Shown: one piece after another, positions 45,827 to 53,610 of the stretch | Layout of the letters: the number at the start of each line of letters is the position of its first letter | Numbering within the stretch: the stretch's first letter is position 1 | Assembly: GCA_020853885.1 (NCBI GenBank) | Contig: JADYXZ010000009.1 | Coordinates: 1-64,000, forward strand | DNA: 64,000 nucleotides | DNA from: Bradyrhizobiaceae bacterium | Lineage (GTDB): Bacteria; Pseudomonadota; Alphaproteobacteria; Rhizobiales; Xanthobacteraceae | Reading direction: 5' to 3' | Notes under the pieces: generated by a model | Told to the model about the DNA's origin: nothing | What the model saw: the letters and a program-made list of their open reading frames with translations, nothing else | Databases searched by the model: none | Translations under genes and position numbers: made by a program

Positions 45827-46180
45827 TCAGATCAGTCCAAATCGCGTGGCGAGGGCGGCGAGCCAGACGAGGCCGGCGAGCAGGAGCACGCAGGCGACCG
45901 CGGCGGAGCCGTAGTCCTTGATCCGGCCGATGTTCGGGTGGCGCTCGGGCGTCACGTGGTCGGCGAGCTTCTCGATCGCGGTGTTCAGAAGCTCCACCGC
46001 CATGACGAGGAGGAGCGCGGAAAGCATCGCCACGTACCAGACGACCGAGGGCGCGATCAGCCAGCCGACCGGCAGCGCCGCGAGGAAGACGACCGCTTCC
46101 TCGCGGAAGGCGGCCTCGGTGCGGAGCGCATGGCCGAGCCCGCGGCCGGTGTTGAGCGTGGCTTCGACGATGCGTTTCAC
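45827..46180 (-). CDS. dgkA: Diacylglycerol kinase
   Basis: A 117-residue, three-TM prokaryotic DgkA that phosphorylates diacylglycerol to phosphatidate in the inner membrane. The motif EAAFREEAVVF and the catalytic segment AVELLNTAIEKLADHVTPERHPNIGRIKDYGSAAV are complete. It precedes the LtaS/OpgB-like gene by 117 bases on the same strand, matching the need to recycle diacylglycerol released by that enzyme. Confidence 0.95.
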   Translation of the reverse strand: MKRIVEATLNTGRGLGHALRTEAAFREEAVVFLAALPVGWLIAPSVVWYVAMLSALLLVMAVELLNTAIEKLADHVTPERHPNIGRIKDYGSAAVACVLLLAGLVWLAALATRFGLI

Positions 46181-46203
46181 CTTAGCTGCGCCCTCATCCG
46201 AAT

Positions 46204-46288
46204 CCGCTCATTCCCGCGTAAGCGGGAATCCAGAGCCGCTGCCGCAGTGCTTGCCGCCCTGGGTCCCCGCTTACGCGGGGACGAGCGG
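46204..46288. repeat. Palindromic repeat, family A
   Basis: CCGCTCATTCCCGCGTAAGC hairpin then GTCCCCGCTTACGCGGGGAC hairpin ending GAGCGG; upstream of dgkA and downstream of the 46334 dehydrogenase on the same strand. Confidence 0.85.
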
Positions 46289-46333
46289 GGTGCTGGACCG
46301 AGACCGTCAGCCAAACATTGACGCAGGAACCCG

Positions 46334-47296
46334 TCAATCTTCCAGCCCCGTCGGCACGTTCTTGTTCTCGCTCTCGAGCTTCATGCCGGCGGCGAGCGCC
46401 ATCGTCTCCATCAGCGCGGCGAAATCCTTCTCGATATACGCCTTGGGATCCTTCTGCAGGATCGCCGCGCCGAAATGCGACTGCAGCACTTCGCGCGTCG
46501 CGGCCGTGACCGGCATCGGCACGTCCCACTGGCGGCCGAGCGCGAGGCCGAGGTCGAGGTCCTTGCGCAGGAGCGCGGGCGTGAAGGTCGTGGTCCAGTC
46601 GAGGTTCACGAGCGCGGGCGACTTGTAGGCGGTGAACATCGAGCCCATGACCGAATTGTTCATGAAGGCGAGGAAGGCGTGGCGCGGCACGCCCATCTTG
46701 TTGGCGAGTAGCGTGATCTCGATCAGGTTCTCGATCACGACGCCGAGCATCACGTTGTGCGCGATCTTGCAGACGCGCGCGAGCTCGCCCTCGCCCACAT
46801 AGGAGACGCCGCTCGGCGAGAACGCCTTGATCATGTCCTCGACCTTGCGGAAGGCGGGCTCGGCGCCGGAAACGACGGCGGAGAGTTTCCCCGCCTTGAT
46901 GACTTTCGCATTGCCGGAGATCGGCGCGGCGATGAAATCGGCGCCCGCCTCTTTCAGTTTTTTCCGGACCTCGGCGGAGTCCTCGACGGCGATGGTGGAG
47001 CAGTCGACGAAGATCGGCGGCACCTTGCCGTTCGCTTTCGTCACCACGCCGTCCTTGCCGAAATAGACTTCCTTCAGGTCCTTGCCGGTGGAGACGATGG
47101 AGAAGACCACGTCGAGACCGGCGAGATCGGCGAGCTGATCGACGATTTTGGCGCCCTTCTGCGCCAGCGGCTCGGCCTTCGCGCGGGTGCGGTTCCAGAC
47201 GGAGATGTCGAAGCCCGCCTTGGCCAGGCGCTCGGCCATCGCGTAGCCCATGCGGCCCGCGCCGATCCAGCCGATTTTCTGTGTGTTCTGCGCCAT
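46334..47296 (-). CDS. NAD(P)-dependent beta-hydroxyacid dehydrogenase
   Basis: A 320-residue member of the 3-hydroxyisobutyrate dehydrogenase family: IGWIGAGRMGYAMAERLAKAGFD (nucleotide site), AAPISGNAKVIKAGKLSAVVSG (substrate loop), catalytic Lys in ARVCKIAHNVMLG, then FTPALLRKDLDLGLALGRQWDVPMPV. It is divergent from the 41294 paralogue in details, and the PISGNAKV loop replaces the usual PVSGGxxGA, so the substrate may differ. It stands divergent to a DUF938 methyltransferase gene 127 bases away. Confidence 0.87.
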   Translation of the reverse strand: MAQNTQKIGWIGAGRMGYAMAERLAKAGFDISVWNRTRAKAEPLAQKGAKIVDQLADLAGLDVVFSIVSTGKDLKEVYFGKDGVVTKANGKVPPIFVDCSTIAVEDSAEVRKKLKEAGADFIAAPISGNAKVIKAGKLSAVVSGAEPAFRKVEDMIKAFSPSGVSYVGEGELARVCKIAHNVMLGVVIENLIEITLLANKMGVPRHAFLAFMNNSVMGSMFTAYKSPALVNLDWTTTFTPALLRKDLDLGLALGRQWDVPMPVTAATREVLQSHFGAAILQKDPKAYIEKDFAALMETMALAAGMKLESENKNVPTGLED

Positions 47297-47423
47297 TTCC
47301 GGTCTCCTCTATGTGCGGATGTGACGGCTATTGAGCACGGCGCGGGGCGGGCTTCAACCGAGCATCCTGCCGCTCCGGAAGGCGTATGATCCGGCGGAAA
47401 GGCCGAACTCCGAGGGGCGACGA

Positions 47424-48053
47424 ATGTCCAGAACGAGCGGCGATCTCGGCGAGGACGGGCGGATCAGCTCGGCGTCGGCCGAGCGCAACAAAGGGCCGAT
47501 CCTCGAGGTGCTGCGGCGCTTTCTGCCGGAGCGGGGCTTCGTGCTCGAAATCGCGAGCGGCACCGGGCAGCACGTCGTGCATTACGCGGCGGCGCTCCCC
47601 TCGCTCACGTGGCAGCCGACGGATATCAACGCGGAGCATCTTGCGTCGATCGCAGCCTGGATCCGGCACGCGGAGCTTGCCAACGTGCAGGCGCCGGCCG
47701 TGCTCGACGTCGGTGGCGCGTGGCCGGAGGAGCGCGTGGACGCGCTCATCTGCTGCAACATGATCCACATCGCGCCGTGGCAGGCGACGCTGGATTTGGT
47801 GCGCGGTGCCGCGAAGGCAGTCGCGCCGGGCGGCGTGCTCTTTCTCTATGGTCCCTACAAACGCTTCGGCCGACACACGGCGCCGAGCAACGAGGCGTTC
47901 GACGCGAGCTTGCGGGCGCGCAATCCGGAATGGGGCTTGCGCGACATGGAGACGGTGGTCGAGCTCGCGGCGACAAACGGATTCGATCTCGCGGAGATTG
48001 TTGCCATGCCCGCCAATAATTTCTCGGTCGTATTTCGGCGACGGGCGGATTGA
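47424..48053 (+). CDS. DUF938 SAM-dependent methyltransferase-like protein
   Basis: A 209-residue class I methyltransferase-fold protein of the DUF938 family. The SAM loop VLEIASGTGQHVVHYA (about residues 40-55), the acidic PTDIN at strand 2 and CCNMIHIAPWQA after strand 4 are visible. GAGGGG lies upstream of ATG 47424 (MSRTSGDLG). The family is widespread in proteobacteria and its substrate is unknown. Confidence 0.85.
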   Translation: MSRTSGDLGEDGRISSASAERNKGPILEVLRRFLPERGFVLEIASGTGQHVVHYAAALPSLTWQPTDINAEHLASIAAWIRHAELANVQAPAVLDVGGAWPEERVDALICCNMIHIAPWQATLDLVRGAAKAVAPGGVLFLYGPYKRFGRHTAPSNEAFDASLRARNPEWGLRDMETVVELAATNGFDLAEIVAMPANNFSVVFRRRAD

Positions 48054-48073
48054 CGGCCGGATATTCCGGCAAA

Positions 48074-48541
48074 CTATTTCGCTTTGGCCTTCGCCTTCGC
48101 GTCGGCCGGTGCGGCGGGGCGAGCCGATGCTGTCGGTGCCTGCAAGTCGGAGAGCGTCGCGATGCCGGTCCAGGCGACGTAGCTGCCGGCACCAAGGAAC
48201 GTAAGCACCGAAAGCCACATGCAGACAGCGGCCGTGATGCAGACCGCCGGCGCCCCAAGCGCGATGCCGAACAACCTCGCCTTTGGCGGATTCATGTGGT
48301 GCTGTTCGTGCACGAGCAGGCAGCGCCGGTGCAGATGATAGTAGGCAATCGCAAGCGCCACGCCGAACAGCATGACGAGCACGCCCACGAACATCGCATG
48401 AGTGAGCGGGTCGTAGCTCGGCTGGTCGAGAATCTGCGTGAGGGCGAATAACAGCGCGACCGCGCCGCCGCCATTGGCAAGAAGCAGCCCTCTCGCGGTC
48501 TCCCGGTCGATCTGCAGGCGCTGGCCCACCCCGTTCGCCAT
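48074..48541 (-). CDS. Hypothetical membrane protein
   Basis: A 155-residue protein I do not recognise. It has about three hydrophobic helices (AVALLFALTQIL, AMFVGVLVMLFGVALAIAYY, AVCITAAVCMWLSVLTFLGAGSYVAW), a His-rich cytoplasmic-type loop (HLHRRCLLVHEQHHMNPPKARL) and a low-complexity Ala/Lys tail (ADAKAKAKAK). Coding character is good in this frame, and it ends convergent with the DUF938 gene. Confidence 0.65.
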   Translation of the reverse strand: MANGVGQRLQIDRETARGLLLANGGGAVALLFALTQILDQPSYDPLTHAMFVGVLVMLFGVALAIAYYHLHRRCLLVHEQHHMNPPKARLFGIALGAPAVCITAAVCMWLSVLTFLGAGSYVAWTGIATLSDLQAPTASARPAAPADAKAKAKAK

Positions 48542-48601
48542 GCCGCATCGTCCCGATGAAAAAGGGCGGATTCCGGGCTGGCGGGAATTGCGATGTCGCT
48601 T

Positions 48602-48679
48602 CCCGTCATCCTGAGGGGCGACCCGGCTTCGCCGGGCATCCCCGGATCAAGTCCGGGGACAAGCTCTCAGGGTGACGGG
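48602..48679. repeat. Palindromic repeat, family C with inner hairpin
   Basis: CCCGTCATCCTGAGGGG and CTCTCAGGGTGACGGG form the outer palindrome. The centre holds CCCCGGATCAAGTCCGGGG, a hairpin like the family D arms, so this copy mixes the two types. Confidence 0.8.
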
Positions 48680-48826
48680 CCGCATTATGCCGCCCTTGCA
48701 GCCCTGAAGGCGGGGTTACTTCCTTAATCCTCTTTCGGTAATTTGCGGGCGACGAAAGGGCGATCCGCCGCAGGGATTCTTTTCCTGCACGGCGCCCCGC
48801 CGGAACGCGACGAGCCGGAATCGAGG

Positions 48827-49852
48827 ATGGCAGGACGATTTGCCTGGGCGAGGCTGCCGGACGAGAAGCTCCTGAAGCTGCGCTTCAAGGACCTCAAGCT
48901 CACGATCGAAGGAACGTGGCTGAACCGCCGCCTCAAGGAGCTCCATGCCGAGCTCGACGAGCGCGACATCCGCGTGCGCCCGCACGTGTGGCTGTCGGAC
49001 GAATGGTTCAGCCCCGACGGCACGCCCGGCTTCGCCATCCCCTTCTATCTCGCGCACCCGCGGCTGATGGCGCTCGAGCGCAAGAAGATCATGGAGGTCG
49101 AGGGCGGCTCGATCAACGAGTGCATGCGCATCATGCGGCACGAGATGGGCCACGTGGTGCAGAACGCCTTCCGGCTCAACCGCCGCCGGCGCTGGCAGCA
49201 ATTGTTCGGTCCGTCGTCGCGGCGCTACCCGAGCTACTACAAGCCGAACCCGGCGAGCCGCAATTTCGTCGAGCACCTGCGGCTGTGGTACGCGCAATCG
49301 CATCCGGCGGAGGATTTCGCCGAGACGTTCGCGGTGTGGCTCCGGCCGCGCTCGGACTGGCGCAAGCGCTATGCCGGATGGCCGGCGCTGAAGAAGCTCG
49401 AATATGTCGACGAGCTGATGGCGGAGATCGCGGGCAAGCGGCCGAAGGGCATCCGCCGCTTCGAGGTCGATCCGCTGCACCGGCTGACGACCACGCTGGA
49501 AGAGCACTACAGGAAGAAGCTCAAGCACTATTCGATCGAGACGCCGACCACCTACGACCGCGACCTGCGCCGCATCTTCTCCGACGACCCGCGCCACAAG
49601 CGCTGGCCGGCGGCGACGCTGTTCATCCGCCACAACCGTAAATATTTCCGCGAGACCGTGTCGCGCTGGACCGGCGAATACCAGCTCACGCTGAACGCCG
49701 TCCTGGAAGACATGATCGCGCGCTGCCGCGAGCTCGATCTGCGCGCGGTCGGGCCGGAGCGGAGGCTGCGGCAGGAGTTTACCGTGCTTCTGACCGCGAA
49801 GACGGTGCACTCGCTCTACAGTCCCTCGCGGCGGCAATGGCTCGCGCTGTGA
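48827..49852 (+). CDS. Putative zinc-binding metallopeptidase (Peptidase_Mx-like)
   Basis: A 341-residue protein with a gluzincin motif HEMGH (His105, Glu106, His109) and a downstream acidic ligand region HPAEDFAETFAVW (about 159-171). That pattern fits the putative zinc-binding peptidase family (Pfam Peptidase_Mx). No signal peptide or TM helix, so it is cytoplasmic. ATG 48827 is chosen because GGAA lies upstream and the preceding residues are unconserved. The next gene, an ATP-grasp ligase, overlaps its 3' end, which implies a functional pair. Confidence 0.8.
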   Translation: MAGRFAWARLPDEKLLKLRFKDLKLTIEGTWLNRRLKELHAELDERDIRVRPHVWLSDEWFSPDGTPGFAIPFYLAHPRLMALERKKIMEVEGGSINECMRIMRHEMGHVVQNAFRLNRRRRWQQLFGPSSRRYPSYYKPNPASRNFVEHLRLWYAQSHPAEDFAETFAVWLRPRSDWRKRYAGWPALKKLEYVDELMAEIAGKRPKGIRRFEVDPLHRLTTTLEEHYRKKLKHYSIETPTTYDRDLRRIFSDDPRHKRWPAATLFIRHNRKYFRETVSRWTGEYQLTLNAVLEDMIARCRELDLRAVGPERRLRQEFTVLLTAKTVHSLYSPSRRQWLAL

Positions 49853-50877
49853 AACCGCTCCGCGTCCTCGCCCTGCTCGACCGCGATCTGGTGCCGCCGG
49901 ATTCGCTGAAGGGCCATTCGGAAGAAGAGATCGAGCGCTGGCGCACGGAATATGACGTCGTCAGCACCTTGCGCGCGGCGGGGCACGAGGTGCTGCCGCT
50001 CGGCGTCGCCGACGAACTGCGGCCGATCCGCGAGGCGATCGAGAGCTTCAAGCCGCACATCGTGTTCAACCTGCTCGAGGAATTCCAGGGCGAGGTCACC
50101 TACGACCAGAACGTCGCAAGCTACCTGGAGCTCACGCGCGTGCCCTATACGGGCTGCAACCCGCGCGGGCTGGTGCTCGCGCGCGGCAAGGACCTGTCGA
50201 AGAAGCTCCTGCACTATCACCGCATTCCGGTGCCGTCGTTCACCGTGTTCCCGATCGGGCGCAAGGTGCACCGGCCGAAGCGGCTCGGCTTCCCGCTGAT
50301 CGTCAAAAGCCTGACGGAGGATTCCTCGTTCGGCATCGCGCAGGCGTCGGTGGTGCACAGCGACGAGAAGCTCGCGGAGCGCGTCAGCTACATCCACGAG
50401 CGGATCGGGACAGCGGCGATCGTCGAGCAATATATCGAGGGGCGCGAAATCTACGTGGGCGTCCTCGGCAACGAGCGGCTCAGGGTGCTGCCGGTGTGGG
50501 AGCTGACGGTCAAGGACATGGCGGAGGGCGCGCGGCTGATCGCCACCGAGCGCGTCAAGCTCGACACGAAATACCAGAAGCGCGTGGGCGTGCAGATCGG
50601 TCCGGCCAAGGACCTGTCGCCGGAGCTGCGGGCGAAGATCGTGCGCTACGCCAAGCGCATCTGCCGCACGCTGGAGCTCGACGGCTATTGCCGCATCGAC
50701 TTCCGGCTGGCGGAGAACGGGACGCCGTACTTTCTGGAGGCAAACCCGAACCCGGAAATCGCCAAGTCGGAGGAATTCGCGCAGGCCGCGAAATCCGCGG
50801 GGCTGAGCTATCGCCGGCTGCTCAACCGCATCCTCGCGCTCGGCATGAGCCGCGCAAGGGCGAAGACGGAGGAGTGA
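49837..50877 (+). CDS. ATP-grasp ligase of the D-Ala-D-Ala ligase type
   Basis: A 346-residue ATP-grasp enzyme. Seen: ATP-binding FPLIVKSLTEDSSFGIAQASVV, the EQYIEGREIYVGVLGN strand, and the metal/ATP site DGYCRIDFRLAENGTPYFLEANPNPEIAKSEEFAQAAKSAGLSY. It resembles D-Ala-D-Ala ligase but lacks clear Ddl N-domain motifs and is not in a mur/fts cluster, so it is probably a peptide or amino-acid ligase of other specificity. ATG 49837 overlaps the upstream peptidase gene by 16 bases; GTG 49849 would give a GTGA overlap. Either way the two are translationally coupled. Confidence 0.82.
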   Translation: MARAVKPLRVLALLDRDLVPPDSLKGHSEEEIERWRTEYDVVSTLRAAGHEVLPLGVADELRPIREAIESFKPHIVFNLLEEFQGEVTYDQNVASYLELTRVPYTGCNPRGLVLARGKDLSKKLLHYHRIPVPSFTVFPIGRKVHRPKRLGFPLIVKSLTEDSSFGIAQASVVHSDEKLAERVSYIHERIGTAAIVEQYIEGREIYVGVLGNERLRVLPVWELTVKDMAEGARLIATERVKLDTKYQKRVGVQIGPAKDLSPELRAKIVRYAKRICRTLELDGYCRIDFRLAENGTPYFLEANPNPEIAKSEEFAQAAKSAGLSYRRLLNRILALGMSRARAKTEE

Positions 50878-50884
50878 GGTCATT

Positions 50885-50970
50885 CCGCTCGTCCCCGCGA
50901 AAGCGGGGACCCAGGGCAACAATCGAAAGCGCAAGCTGCCCTGGATTCCCGCTTTCGCGGGGACGAACGG
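50885..50970. repeat. Palindromic repeat, family A (reversed)
   Basis: CCGCTCGTCCCCGCGAAAGC first, GATTCCCGCTTTCGCGG last; between the convergent ATP-grasp and hpaR genes. Confidence 0.85.
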
Positions 50971-50978
50971 CGACGGAT

Positions 50979-51458
50979 TTAACGCCCGGGCAGCGTCTCG
51001 ATCAACTCGTCGAGCAGGCGGTAGAGGTCGCGCAGCTTCTGCGCGCCGATGTCGCGCTCCATGGCGGCGTAGATTTCCTCCGACTCCGGCGCGACAGTGC
51101 GGAACAGCGCGCGGCCGCGCGGCGTGATGGAGACGACCACGCGGCGCTGGTCCTGCTTGTGGTTCCTGCGCGAGACGTAGCCGGCGCGGACGAGCTTCGG
51201 CAGCATGCGTGACAGGCTCGCGGGATGGATCTGGCACTGCTCGGCGAGCGCGCCGATCTCCATGCCGCCGGCATCGGCGAGCGCGCGGATGATGCGCCAC
51301 TGCTGGTCGCTGAAGCCGTGCGCGGCAAGGTGCGGGCGGAAACGGCGCATGACGGCCTCGCGCGCGCGCATCAACTGCATGGGCAGCGAGCGCGAGAACG
51401 GCCGCATGGCGGCGCCATTCGACTTCTTCGATTTTTGTTTGCCGCTGCCGTTTTTCAT
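50979..51458 (-). CDS. hpaR: HpaR-like MarR regulator of homoprotocatechuate degradation
   Basis: A 159-residue MarR protein of the HpaR subgroup (SLPMQLMRAREAVMRRFRPHLAAHGFSDQQWRIIRALADAG; wing with DQRRVVVSITPRG). HpaR represses the 4-hydroxyphenylacetate/homoprotocatechuate operons until substrate binds. The short Lys-rich N-terminus after ATG 51458 is not conserved, and ATG 51407 is an alternative; further upstream the frame enters a family A repeat. Gene context (hpaG-like, hpaF, hpaE, hpaD) supports the call. A candidate operator lies at 53538-53549. Confidence 0.87.
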   Translation of the reverse strand: MKNGSGKQKSKKSNGAAMRPFSRSLPMQLMRAREAVMRRFRPHLAAHGFSDQQWRIIRALADAGGMEIGALAEQCQIHPASLSRMLPKLVRAGYVSRRNHKQDQRRVVVSITPRGRALFRTVAPESEEIYAAMERDIGAQKLRDLYRLLDELIETLPGR

Positions 51459-51466
51459 CGCGTTAC

Positions 51467-51538
51467 CCGTTCGTCCCCGCGAAAGCGGGGACCCAGACTG
51501 CGCCCGCACTGGATTCCCGCTTGCGCGGGAATGAGCGG
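51467..51538. repeat. Palindromic repeat, family A (reversed)
   Basis: Short-spacer copy between hpaR and the hpaG-like gene; GTCCCCGCGAAAGCGGGGAC then GATTCCCGCTTGCGCGGGAA. Confidence 0.85.
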
Positions 51539-51554
51539 AGGGCGTTGCGCATGC

Positions 51555-52415
51555 TCATCGCTTTACAACTTCGTCTTCAACCGTGTTGCGCAGGAGGCCG
51601 ATGCCCGGCACCTCGACCTCGACCACGTCGCCGGGCACGAGCCAGCGCGGCGGGTCGAAGCGGGCGCCGGCGCCGGTCGGCGTGCCCGTCACGATCACGT
51701 CGCCGGGCTTCAGCGTGGTGAAGGTGGAGATGTAATTCAGGAGATAACCGAAGTCGAAGATCATGTTCGCGGTGGTGTCGTGCTGGCGCACCTCGCCGTT
51801 GACGCGCGTGGTCAGCTCGAACGGCTTCGAGAAGTCGAACTCGTCGGCGGTGACGAGGAAAGGACCGATCGAGCCCGAGGCGTCGAAGTTCTTGCCCTGC
51901 GTTGTGTTGAACTTGGCGTGGCGCACCCAGTCGCGGATCGTGCCCTCGTTGCAGAGGGTGAGGCCGGCGACATGTTCGAGCGCGCGCCCGCGCGGAATGC
52001 GGCGGCCGGCCTTGCCGACGACGAGCACGATCTCGCCTTCATAGTCGAGCTGCGGGCTTTCCGGTGGACGGACGATCGGCTGTCCGTGACCGACGAGCGA
52101 GCCCGGCGCGCGGCAGAACAGGCTCGGATATTTCTGCTCCTCGGAATTGTCTTTGTACTCCGCGTTGCGGTTGGCGTAGTTGACGCCGACGCAGATGATC
52201 TTTTCCGGCGTGCGGACGGGCGGGAGCAGCGTCACGTCCTTCAGTGCCACGTCGGGCTTCGCGCCCGCTTCCTTCGCGATTTCGCCGAGCGCGCTCGCGC
52301 GCAGCACGTCGAACAGGCTTGCGAACTTCGTGCGGCGTCCGAGATCGACGATGCCGTCACCGGCGACGATGCCGAAGCTTTCCTTGCCGTTCGCGGAGTA
52401 AGTGACGAGTTTCAT
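51555..52415 (-). CDS. hpaG: FAH-family isomerase/decarboxylase, HpaG-like
   Basis: A 286-residue FAH-superfamily protein: ICVGVNYANRNAEY, the metal-site stretch LDYEGEIVLVVGKAGRRI, TQGKNFDASGSIGPFLVTADE and VIVTGTPTGAGARFDPPRWLVPGD. In the hpa cluster the expected job is decarboxylation and isomerisation of the ring-cleavage product after HpaF (OPET decarboxylase/HHDD isomerase). It has one FAH domain, whereas E. coli HpaG has two, so the double reaction may be shared or the protein may work as a dimer. Symbol given from context. Confidence 0.78.
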   Translation of the reverse strand: MKLVTYSANGKESFGIVAGDGIVDLGRRTKFASLFDVLRASALGEIAKEAGAKPDVALKDVTLLPPVRTPEKIICVGVNYANRNAEYKDNSEEQKYPSLFCRAPGSLVGHGQPIVRPPESPQLDYEGEIVLVVGKAGRRIPRGRALEHVAGLTLCNEGTIRDWVRHAKFNTTQGKNFDASGSIGPFLVTADEFDFSKPFELTTRVNGEVRQHDTTANMIFDFGYLLNYISTFTTLKPGDVIVTGTPTGAGARFDPPRWLVPGDVVEVEVPGIGLLRNTVEDEVVKR

Positions 52416-52447
52416 TTCCAGTCTAGTTCCGGTTGATCCACTCCACC

Positions 52448-52508
52448 CCGCTCGTCCCCGCGAAAGCGGGGACCCAGTCTGGATTCCCGCTTGCGCGGGA
52501 ATGAGCGG
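52448..52508. repeat. Palindromic repeat, family A (reversed, minimal)
   Basis: GTCCCCGCGAAAGCGGGGAC directly joined by CCAGTCTG to GATTCCCGCTTGCGCGGGAA; lies between the hpaG-like and DapA-like genes on the same strand. Confidence 0.85.
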
Positions 52509-52524
52509 ATTAAATGGTTTTGCT

Positions 52525-53439
52525 TTACTCCGCGGCCTCGCGGGGGAGGAGGCCAGCGTCCTGCAGCACCTTGTCGAGGCGCTTTTCCAACTCGGGCATG
52601 GCCGGGACCATGGGCAGGCGATGCTCGTTGTCCGGGATGATGCCGAGGCGCTTGGCCATGTACTTCATCGGCGTCGGGTTGGTCTCGAAGAAGACGGCCT
52701 TGTTCAGCCCGTGCAGACGGTAGTGCAGGTCCTGCGCGGTCTTCAGGTCGCCGCGCCAGACGGCCTCGCACATCTCGGCGAGCACTTTCGGCCGCAGGTT
52801 GCCGACGGCGTTCATCAGCCCGCAGGCGCCGACCGTCATCATCGGGAACGAAAGGTCCTCGAGCCCGACGAAGATGCGGAAGTCGCGGCCCACGGCGGCG
52901 AGGCATTCGGTGACGAAATCGAGATCGTTCACCGCGTGCTTCATGCCGACGAAGCCGGGGGATTTTTCTTTCAGCTCCTTCACCGTGTCGAGGGTAACGC
53001 TAACCGCGGTGCGGCCGGGGATGTGATAGATCATCCACGGCGTGTCGATGCCGCGCATCACTTCCAAATAATACTGCACCATGCCGCGCTGCGGCGGCCG
53101 CGTGTAATAGGGCGTGACGATGAGCAGCGCGTCGGCGCCGGCGTCGGCGGCGTGCTTCGTGAGAATCTTCGTCTCCCACAGCGACTGCGAGCCGGTGGCG
53201 GCAACGATCGGCACGCGGCCCTTGGCGGTCTTGATTGCGACATCCACCAGCCTGTTGCGCTCGTCGGTGGTGAGCGAGGCAGGCTCCGAAGTGGTGCCGT
53301 TCACGAGAATGCCGTGGGAACCTTCGCGGATCTGGAATTCCACGAGGCGGGCGTAGGTGTCGTAGTCGACCTCGCCCTTCCTGAAGGGCGTAATGAGCGG
53401 CGGAATCGAGCCTTTCAGGCGGTCGAGGGGCAGCGGCAT
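52525..53439 (-). CDS. DapA/NAL-family Schiff-base aldolase in hpa cluster
   Basis: A 304-residue class I aldolase-fold protein. Catalytic Lys167 (GFVGMKHAVND), Tyr138 (MIYHIPGRT) and the GTTSE loop (48-52) are all present. Members include dihydrodipicolinate synthase and several 2-keto acid aldolases. A GGGAG ribosome site precedes ATG 53439. It is divergent from hpaF within the hpa cluster and shares a control region with a perfect palindrome. No hpaI (class II aldolase) is visible, so this protein is a good candidate to cleave 4-hydroxy-2-oxo-heptanedioate, though unrelated keto-acid metabolism is possible. Confidence 0.82.
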   Translation of the reverse strand: MPLPLDRLKGSIPPLITPFRKGEVDYDTYARLVEFQIREGSHGILVNGTTSEPASLTTDERNRLVDVAIKTAKGRVPIVAATGSQSLWETKILTKHAADAGADALLIVTPYYTRPPQRGMVQYYLEVMRGIDTPWMIYHIPGRTAVSVTLDTVKELKEKSPGFVGMKHAVNDLDFVTECLAAVGRDFRIFVGLEDLSFPMMTVGACGLMNAVGNLRPKVLAEMCEAVWRGDLKTAQDLHYRLHGLNKAVFFETNPTPMKYMAKRLGIIPDNEHRLPMVPAMPELEKRLDKVLQDAGLLPREAAE

Positions 53440-53537
53440 GTTTCGGCTCCCTGGGATTCCCGCTTCTGGATTCTTGTTCGGCGACTTCCGGTTCCGCCTG
53501 CGCGCCGCGCTTGCCGGGACGGCCGCCGGCGTGATAT

Positions 53538-53549
53538 TTAACATGTTAA
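53538..53549. promoter_or_regulatory. Candidate HpaR operator
   Basis: Perfect 12-bp palindrome TTAACATGTTAA in the 171-base divergent interval between the DapA-like gene and hpaF. On the minus strand it overlaps a TAAATAT -10-like element for the DapA-like gene. Its size fits a MarR-type operator, and hpaR is the only regulator in the cluster. Confidence 0.6.
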
Positions 53550-53610
53550 GTTTCTCGGCGGTCGGCGTCAATCGCCGCCGCTTATAAGAACAAAACCAGG
53601 GAGCGAGCTC

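Noticed and set aside
43277..46321. A 1014-codon + strand ORF
   Set aside because: It runs antisense to the cupin, phosphoglycerol transferase and dgkA genes, all of which have clear family motifs. Long antisense frames are expected in GC-rich DNA, and its composition (Arg/Glu/Ala-rich, no motifs) is typical of a shadow.
48827..50877. The ATP-grasp gene as cell-wall D-Ala-D-Ala ligase ddl
   Set aside because: Not in a mur/fts cluster, overlaps a zinc peptidase gene, and lacks the typical Ddl N-terminal motifs.
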